A stretch of 38,027 nt of DNA from an uncultured Acetobacteraceae bacterium (GTDB lineage: Bacteria; Pseudomonadota; Alphaproteobacteria; Acetobacterales; Acetobacteraceae): the NCBI GenBank assembly GCA_937873175.1, contig CALMVT010000003.1:1-38027 (forward strand). Direction: 5' to 3'. A model generated the notes under the pieces. The model saw only the letters and a list, made by a program, of their open reading frames with translations. It ran no database searches and was not told the DNA's origin. Within the stretch, counting starts at the first letter, position 1; each line of letters starts with the position of its first letter. The translations under genes were made by a program, and so were the position numbers. Positions 33,814 to 38,027 of this stretch are shown here, piece after piece.

Positions 33814-34617
33814 CTACCGCTCGGCCAGGTCGAGGTTCCGCACGCGGTCCAGCCCGGTCGCCTGATCCAGCCCGGCGACGTCGCGCAGCGACGCCCCGTG
33901 CACGTCGGCCCGCGCCAGGGCGGCCCCCCTCAGGTCGGCCCCGTCCAGCCGCGCCCCGGACAGGTCCGCCCCTTCCAGGTTGGCCCGCGCCAGCTTGGCG
34001 CCGCGCAGGTCGGCAAAGGCCAGGCGGACGCCGGACAGGTCCGCCCCTTCCAGGTTGGCCCCGGCCATCCGGCAGCCGCCGAGGTCCGAGCGCAGCGCCG
34101 CCAGGAACTGCGTGCGCCCCAGTTCCAAATGCGCCCCTGCCAGGTTAGCGCCGGTCCAGTCGCCGTTGCCCAGATGGGCCAGCAGGTGCGCGCCCGAAAG
34201 GTTGGCGCCGCGGAACCGGGGCGCTTCCGCCGCGGGGTTCTCGCCCAGCAGGGTGGACGCCGCCGGCAGGAACATCCGAGCCCCGGACAGGTTGGCGCCG
34301 GAGAAGTCGGCGCGGATGATGATGGCCCGGTCGAGGTCGGCCCCGGCCAGGTTGGCGCCCGCCAGGTTGGCGCCGGTGAGGTCCGCGCCAAACAGGTTGG
34401 CCGCGGCCAGGTTGGCGCCGCTGAAATCAAGCTCCGCAAGGTCCAGCCGCGACAGGTCCTGGCCCGCCAGGTCCGCCGGGTGCCCGGCGCGCAGCGCCGC
34501 GATCACCTGCCGCACCGTCACCGACGCCGCCCCCGCCGGCGCGACGGTGCCCAGCACCAGCACGGCCGCCAGCGCAAGCGGGATGCGGGTTCGCCGGCGC
34601 TCCGAGGGCTTCATCAT
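33814..34617 (-). CDS. Exported pentapeptide-repeat protein
   Basis: A 267-residue protein with a basic N-terminus and a signal peptide ending APAGAA near residue 30. After HPADLAGQDLSRLDLAEL, roughly 30 or more A-(D/N)-L-x-x pentapeptides follow, in two runs separated by a less regular stretch (about residues 115-160). This predicts a right-handed quadrilateral beta-helix. Most bacterial members are cytoplasmic, so the signal peptide is noteworthy. The DNA is internally repetitive. It starts at ATG 34617 or 34614 and is followed directly by the DUF1194 gene. Confidence 0.9.
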   Translation of the reverse strand: MMKPSERRRTRIPLALAAVLVLGTVAPAGAASVTVRQVIAALRAGHPADLAGQDLSRLDLAELDFSGANLAAANLFGADLTGANLAGANLAGADLDRAIIIRADFSGANLSGARMFLPAASTLLGENPAAEAPRFRGANLSGAHLLAHLGNGDWTGANLAGAHLELGRTQFLAALRSDLGGCRMAGANLEGADLSGVRLAFADLRGAKLARANLEGADLSGARLDGADLRGAALARADVHGASLRDVAGLDQATGLDRVRNLDLAER

Positions 34618-34775
34618 ACCAGCCTACACCCGGCGTCCGGCACGGCGCTACAGCGATCTCCGGCTTGGGCGGGGAGCCGAATGCCCTCCACAAGCGTTGC
34701 AGCCGGCACGCCAGCTTTGCCCGACCCCGGCAAGCCTGCGCCCCCACGCCTACGCCCTCCATGGACGGAGCACCC

Positions 34776-35375
34776 ATGTTCTACCAAGTCGCCCACGGCC
34801 ACGGCCTGCCGCACGATCCGGTGAAGGCGCTGATCGCTCCCCGCCCCATCGGCTGGATCTGCGCGATGAGCGCCGCGGGCGAGACCAACCTTTCGCCCTA
34901 CTCCTTCTTCAATCAGGTGTCCGACCGGCCGCACATGGTCATGTTCTCCTCGGCCGGGCGCAAGGACGCCATCAGCTTCATCGAGGAAACCGGCGAGTTC
35001 ACCTGCTCCGTCGTGTCCTGGGAGCAGCGGGACGCGATGAACCGCACCTCCGCGCCGCTGCCGCGCGGGCACAACGAGTTCGAGCACGCCGGGCTGGAGC
35101 CGGAACCCTCCGTCCTGGTCCGCCCGCCCCGGGTCCGCGGCGCCCCGGCGGCGCTGGAATGCCGGCTGGTCAAGACGATGGAGCTTGCGCCGCTCGACGG
35201 GAGCGACGCCTTCTACGTCATGGCCATCGGCCAGGTGGTCGGCGTTTACATCGACGACCGCATGATCGAGGACGGCCACGTGGACACGCTGCGCCTGCAG
35301 GTTATCAGCCGCGCCGGCTACCACGATTACTTCCTGGCCGACCACAAGTTCTCCCTGGCCCGGCCCATGAAGTAA
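34776..35375 (+). CDS. Flavin reductase family (FMN-binding split barrel) protein
   Basis: A 199-residue cytoplasmic flavoprotein. The hallmark ALIAPRPIGWICAMS near the N-terminus, NLSPYSFFNQVSDRPHMVMF (FMN contact region) and ETGEFTCSVVS are typical of the flavin reductase-like domain proteins of the DIM6/NTAB type. ATG 34776 has GGAG at 34767-34770 and fits the family start; an ATG at 34761 is in frame. The partner oxygenase, if any, is not evident. A muconolactone isomerase-like gene follows after 102 bases on the same strand. Confidence 0.9.
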   Translation: MFYQVAHGHGLPHDPVKALIAPRPIGWICAMSAAGETNLSPYSFFNQVSDRPHMVMFSSAGRKDAISFIEETGEFTCSVVSWEQRDAMNRTSAPLPRGHNEFEHAGLEPEPSVLVRPPRVRGAPAALECRLVKTMELAPLDGSDAFYVMAIGQVVGVYIDDRMIEDGHVDTLRLQVISRAGYHDYFLADHKFSLARPMK

Positions 35376-35477
35376 CGCTCCGGCGGCCCCGCCGCGACAC
35401 CTTTCCACCCGGGCCTGCGCCGACGCATGCTGCCCGGCCATCAGGACGTGCCGACGCGCGTGTAAAGGAACCGAACG

Positions 35478-35762
35478 ATGCTGTACTGCGTGCACATGGA
35501 CGTCCGGGTGCCGCCCGACACCGACCCGGCCTTGTTCGACCGGCTCAAGACGGAGGAAAAAGCGCAGTCGCAGGCGCTGCAGCGCAGCGGCAAGTGGCGG
35601 CATCTGTGGCGCGTCGCCGGGCGCTACGCCAACATCAGCGTGTTCGACGTGGCGAGCCATGACGAGCTGCACGCCATCCTGTCGGGCTTGCCGCTGTTCC
35701 CGTTCATGGACATCACCGTCACCCCGTTGAGCCAGCATCCTTCCGCTATTCACCAGGAATGA
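35478..35762 (+). CDS. Muconolactone isomerase-like protein
   Basis: A 94-residue protein of the CatC fold. It has MLYCVHMDVRVPPDTDP, EEKAQSQALQRSGKWRHLWR and the SVFDVASHDELHAILSGLPL block, with FPFMDITVTPL at the end. CatC converts (+)-muconolactone to 3-oxoadipate enol-lactone, but no other catechol-pathway genes are present, so a different substrate is possible. A GGAAC ribosome site precedes ATG 35478 (AAAGGAACCGAACG). Its stop overlaps the EamA transporter start (ATGA). Confidence 0.88.
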   Translation: MLYCVHMDVRVPPDTDPALFDRLKTEEKAQSQALQRSGKWRHLWRVAGRYANISVFDVASHDELHAILSGLPLFPFMDITVTPLSQHPSAIHQE

Positions 35763-36634
35763 CGGCTGCCGGCCTGGTGCCACTGCTGTTCGTCGGCATC
35801 TGGGCGACCGGCTTCATCGTGGCGCGGCTGGTGGCGCCGCATGCGGACCCGCTGTTCTTCCTGTTCTGCCGCTTCGTGCTCAGCGCCCTGGCCTTCGCCG
35901 GCATCGCGGCGGCGACCCGCGCCCGCTGGCCGCAGGGCCTGCGCGGCTGGCGGGACGCGCTGGTGGCCGGGGTGCTGATGCAGGGCGCCTATCTCGGCGG
36001 CGTGTTCTGGTCGGTGCGGCACGGCTTGCCGGCCGGGATCTCGGCGCTGATCGCCGGGCTGCAGCCGCTGCTCACGGCGCTGCTGGCGCCTTCATTGCTT
36101 GGGGAGCGGGTGGGCGGGCGCCGCTGGGCCGGCATCGCGCTTGGCTTCGCGGGCGCGCTGCTTGTGCTGGAGCCGCAGTTGCGCGCCACGTCCGTGGGCG
36201 CGTCCGGCGGCACGCCCATCCTGCCGTTGCTGGCGAGCGGCGGCGCGATGGCGGCGTTGACGCTTGGCACCATCTGGCAGAAGCGCACGGCCTCCCACGC
36301 GGACCTCCGCACCAACGCGGCGGTGCAGTTCATCGGCGCGGCGGCCGTCACCGCCCCGGTTGCGGCGCTTACCGAGGCCGGCCGGTTCGACGGCAGTTGG
36401 CAGGCGTGGGCCGGGCTGGCCTGGGCGGTGTGCGGGCTGTCGCTGGGCGCCATCTCGCTGCTGCTCCTGCTGATCCGGCGCGGCGCGGTGGCCGGGGTGG
36501 CGTCCTTGTTCTACCTGGTGCCGCCGGTCGTGGCCGTGCTGGCCTTCGCGCTGTTCGGCGAGCGGCTTTCGACGCTGCAGGTCGCCGGCATGGCCGTCGC
36601 CGCCGCGGGCGTCGCGGTCGCCAGCCGGGCCTGA
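35759..36634 (+). CDS. EamA/DMT-family transporter
   Basis: A 291-residue inner-membrane protein with ten predicted helices in two EamA repeats. GIWATGFIVARLVAPHADPL opens the first; a FLFCRFVLSALAF segment and the second-half LAFALFGERLSTLQVAGMAV, given as FGERLSTLQVAGMAVAA, are typical. DMT proteins export or import metabolites such as amino acids and nucleotides; the substrate cannot be read. ATG 35759 overlaps the isomerase stop, so the two are coupled. Confidence 0.9.
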   Translation: MTAAGLVPLLFVGIWATGFIVARLVAPHADPLFFLFCRFVLSALAFAGIAAATRARWPQGLRGWRDALVAGVLMQGAYLGGVFWSVRHGLPAGISALIAGLQPLLTALLAPSLLGERVGGRRWAGIALGFAGALLVLEPQLRATSVGASGGTPILPLLASGGAMAALTLGTIWQKRTASHADLRTNAAVQFIGAAAVTAPVAALTEAGRFDGSWQAWAGLAWAVCGLSLGAISLLLLLIRRGAVAGVASLFYLVPPVVAVLAFALFGERLSTLQVAGMAVAAAGVAVASRA

Positions 36635-36681
36635 CCCGACAGGCCGCAGGTGTTTTGTTCCGGCCACACCGACGAAAATCA

Positions 36682-36695
36682 TTGTCAATAGACAA
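36682..36695. promoter_or_regulatory. Dyad upstream of the acyl-carrier-like gene
   Basis: TTGTC-AATA-GACAA is a perfect 5+5 inverted repeat in an AT-rich island about 65 bases upstream of the GTG start at 36761. It could be an operator. The island (36670-36740) contrasts with the GC-rich surroundings. No sure promoter boxes were found. Confidence 0.4.
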
Positions 36696-36760
36696 CAAAC
36701 TCCCTTGCACACGGTTTCGTGATGTGCTGTTCTCACGTGGTCGTGACTATGGAGGTTTCG

Positions 36761-37048
36761 GTGCAGTCTGCCTTCGACAGCCTCGTGTTTGACAAGGTGG
36801 TCCTTGCCATCGGGAAAACCTTGCGGGTCGAGCCATTGGGCCTTTCGCGGTCAACCCGGCTGGTGGATGACCTGTCGCTCAGCGGGTTTGCCCGCTTGAA
36901 GCTCGCGCTTTGCTTGGAAGACCTGTTCGACATGGAACTGCAGAACGATACCGTTGAGCGGTTCCAGACCTTGGGCGATATCGTGAGCTACTTCAGCTTC
37001 CGGTATTTCAGGGACATCGAGACGGTGCCGCTGAGCGCGACGGCTTAG
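36761..37048 (+). CDS. Acyl carrier protein-like protein lacking the usual phosphopantetheine serine
   Basis: A 95-residue acidic helical protein. The start GTG 36761 is strongly supported by GGAGG at 36751-36755. The pattern TRLVDDLSLSGFARLKLALCLEDLF, here LVDDLSLSGFARLKL and CLEDLFDMEL, plus TLGDIVSYF, aligns with acyl carrier proteins. Where these have D-S-L with the modified Ser, this one has S-G-F, so the Ser is replaced by Gly; a Ser lies one position earlier. It may therefore be a non-acylated relative. Base composition is slightly lower in GC than the neighbours. It is alone on its strand and convergent with cueR (4-base overlap of ends). Confidence 0.75.
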   Translation: MQSAFDSLVFDKVVLAIGKTLRVEPLGLSRSTRLVDDLSLSGFARLKLALCLEDLFDMELQNDTVERFQTLGDIVSYFSFRYFRDIETVPLSATA

Positions 37049-37452
37049 GGCGCTCGCGCGGGACCCGCATCCGCCAGTTCCTCAAGGATCGGGCAATGCG
37101 GCCGGCCATCGCCTTCGCAGCGGTCGGCGAGGTGGCGCAGGGCGCTGCTCATCTCCGCGATGGCCCGCGCCTTTTGCTCAAGCGCGGCGGCGTGGGCCAG
37201 GGCCAGGCGCTTCACGTCGGCGCTCGCCCGGGCCTCGTCCCGCCACAGCGCCAGCAGTTCGCGCATCTGCGCCACCGAAAAGCCCAGGCTGCGCGCCCGC
37301 CGCAGGAAGCGCAGCGCCTGCACGTCCCCCTCCGCATAGCGCCGGTAGCCGGCGGCGCTGCGGCCCGCAGGCGCAAGAAGGCCGACGCGCTCGTAATAGC
37401 GGAGCATCTTGGCAGAAACGCCGGACGCCGCCGCGGCTTCCCCGATGTTCAT
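37045..37452 (-). CDS. cueR: CueR-type copper-responsive MerR regulator
   Basis: A 135-residue MerR-family activator. The HTH is IGEAAAASGVSAKMLRYYERVGLL (3-26; here split as IGEAAAASGVSAKML and RYYERVGLL). The dimer helix spans about 80-108, and the metal loop has Cys112 and Cys120 (CEGDGRPHC), the same positions as the Cu(I) ligands of CueR. ATG 37452 overlaps the copA stop (ATGA). It probably activates copA in response to Cu(I), although copA is broken in this window. Confidence 0.93.
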   Translation of the reverse strand: MNIGEAAAASGVSAKMLRYYERVGLLAPAGRSAAGYRRYAEGDVQALRFLRRARSLGFSVAQMRELLALWRDEARASADVKRLALAHAAALEQKARAIAEMSSALRHLADRCEGDGRPHCPILEELADAGPARAP

Positions 37453-37838
37453 GCCCGGCGCCCACGCCGGTCCGGTGCCTTTGGCCGCCACCGCAGCAGC
37501 AACAACGCGTTGCCCACCACGCCGACGCTGGAGAACGCCATCGCCGCCCCCGCCACCACCGGGCTGAGCATGCCCGCCGCGGCCAGCGGGATGCCGACCA
37601 GGTTGTAGGCAAAGGCCCAGAACAAGCCGTGCCAGATGCGCCGGTAGGTGCGGCCCGCGATGTCCAGCGCCGCCGGGACCAGGGCGGGGTCGCCGCGCAT
37701 CAGCGTGATGCCCGCCGCCGCCGCAGCCACGTCCGTGCCGGTCGCCATGGCGAGGCCCAGGTCGGCAGCGGCCAGCGCCGCCGCGTCGTTCACCCCGTCG
37801 CCCACCATCGCCACCGGGCCGCGCCCGCGCAGCGCCGC
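37449..37838 (-). pseudogene. copA: C-terminal fragment of a copper P1B-type ATPase (CopA)
   Basis: About 130 codons remain. The P-domain end GRGPVAMVGDGVNDAAALAAA with the GDGxND motif (here MVGDGVNDAAAL) is followed by AGITLMRGDPALVPAALDI and the last two membrane helices (FWAFAYNLVGIPLAAAGML onward). The frame meets a TAG at 37841-37839 and shows no P-ATPase sequence further upstream; instead a TPR frame on the other strand starts. The six other helices, ATP site and phosphorylated Asp are missing. It is either a real truncation by rearrangement or an assembly join near the window edge. Confidence 0.75.
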
Positions 37839-38027
37839 CTACACCGCGCTGGGCGACCTGGAACGGGCGCGGACCACCATCACGGCCGCGGCCGCCATCG
37901 CGCCATCGGACCCCACGGTGCTGATCGGGCAGGCGCGGGTGGCCTTGGCGGCCGAGGAGCTGGATGCGGCACGGACGCAGAGCGACCGGGTGCTGGCCAT
38001 GGCGCCGGCCCTGGTGGAAGGCTGGCT
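37831..38027 (+). CDS. TPR-repeat protein fragment (partial at both ends)
   Basis: The frame beginning AAYTALGDLERARTTITAA runs off the right edge. It shows two to three tetratricopeptide units, with A-x-x-x-LGDLERA, APSDPTVLIGQARVALAAEEL and ALVEGW. No start codon exists at its left end; it appears to begin in the middle of a protein at the point where copA breaks. It probably belonged to a longer exported TPR lipoprotein or assembly factor. The missing N-terminus supports a junction at about 37830-37842. Confidence 0.65.

Noticed and set aside
33814-34617. CRISPR or tandem-repeat array
   Set aside because: The repetitive DNA is explained by pentapeptide codons; there are no spacers of regular length.
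34776-35762. A catechol (beta-ketoadipate) pathway cluster based on the CatC-like gene
   Set aside because: No catA, catB or ring-cleavage genes are present; the isomerase-like gene stands alone with a flavin reductase and a DMT transporter.

Overview
The window is a GC-rich stretch (roughly 65-70% GC by eye) of a bacterial chromosome, most likely an alphaproteobacterium near the Rhodospirillales/Acetobacteraceae. That placement is inferred from GC content, gene style, the glutathione-dependent formaldehyde genes and a xoxF-pqq island, not from a phylogenetic marker. Genes are densely packed, often with ATGA, GTGA or TTGA stop/start overlaps, and several use GTG or TTG starts. No tRNA, rRNA, CRISPR array, transposase or phage gene was seen.

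Left flank (1-9.1 kb): a partial gene; a small exported protein made of 20-residue YDRTG repeats; a divergent manganese module (mntH / mntR with a candidate operator between them); two glycosyltransferases; a DUF2721 membrane protein; the wreck of a molybdenum hydroxylase locus (large subunit with several frameshifts, an in-frame stop and missing segments, plus the tail of its FAD subunit); a DUF2786 protein; and a pirin.

Core (9.2-32.3 kb): an almost continuous island for lanthanide-dependent methanol oxidation. XoxF (22.7-24.5 kb), a PQQ methanol dehydrogenase with the lanthanide-type Asp-Tyr-Asp signature, is followed by xoxG (cytochrome c), xoxJ (periplasmic binding protein), a CXXCW-type exported protein and a low-affinity iron permease family protein. 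Facing it is a PedA1A2BC-type ABC operon (binding protein, beta-propeller, ATPase, permease, plus a small exported protein), the type linked to rare-earth-dependent growth in Pseudomonas putida. Divergent from that is a second, NitT/TauT-type ABC transporter next to a cytochrome c. Formaldehyde made by XoxF would be oxidised through glutathione: Gfa (adduct formation), AdhC (dehydrogenase, divergent from xoxF) and FghA (S-formylglutathione hydrolase). A SoxYZ-like carrier and a zinc metallohydrolase of the quinoprotein relay type lead into pqqE-D-C-B-A, which make the cofactor. Small uncharacterised exported proteins are threaded through the island, one with an EF-hand-like loop.

Right flank (32.6-38.0 kb): a Pro/Gly-rich exported protein, a DUF1194 VWA-like protein, an exported pentapeptide-repeat protein, a flavin reductase family protein, a muconolactone isomerase-like protein coupled to an EamA transporter, an acyl-carrier-like protein that lacks the usual phosphopantetheine serine, and cueR with the C-terminal end of copA. 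The copA reading frame breaks abruptly and is replaced by a TPR protein fragment on the opposite strand, which is either a rearrangement or an assembly join.
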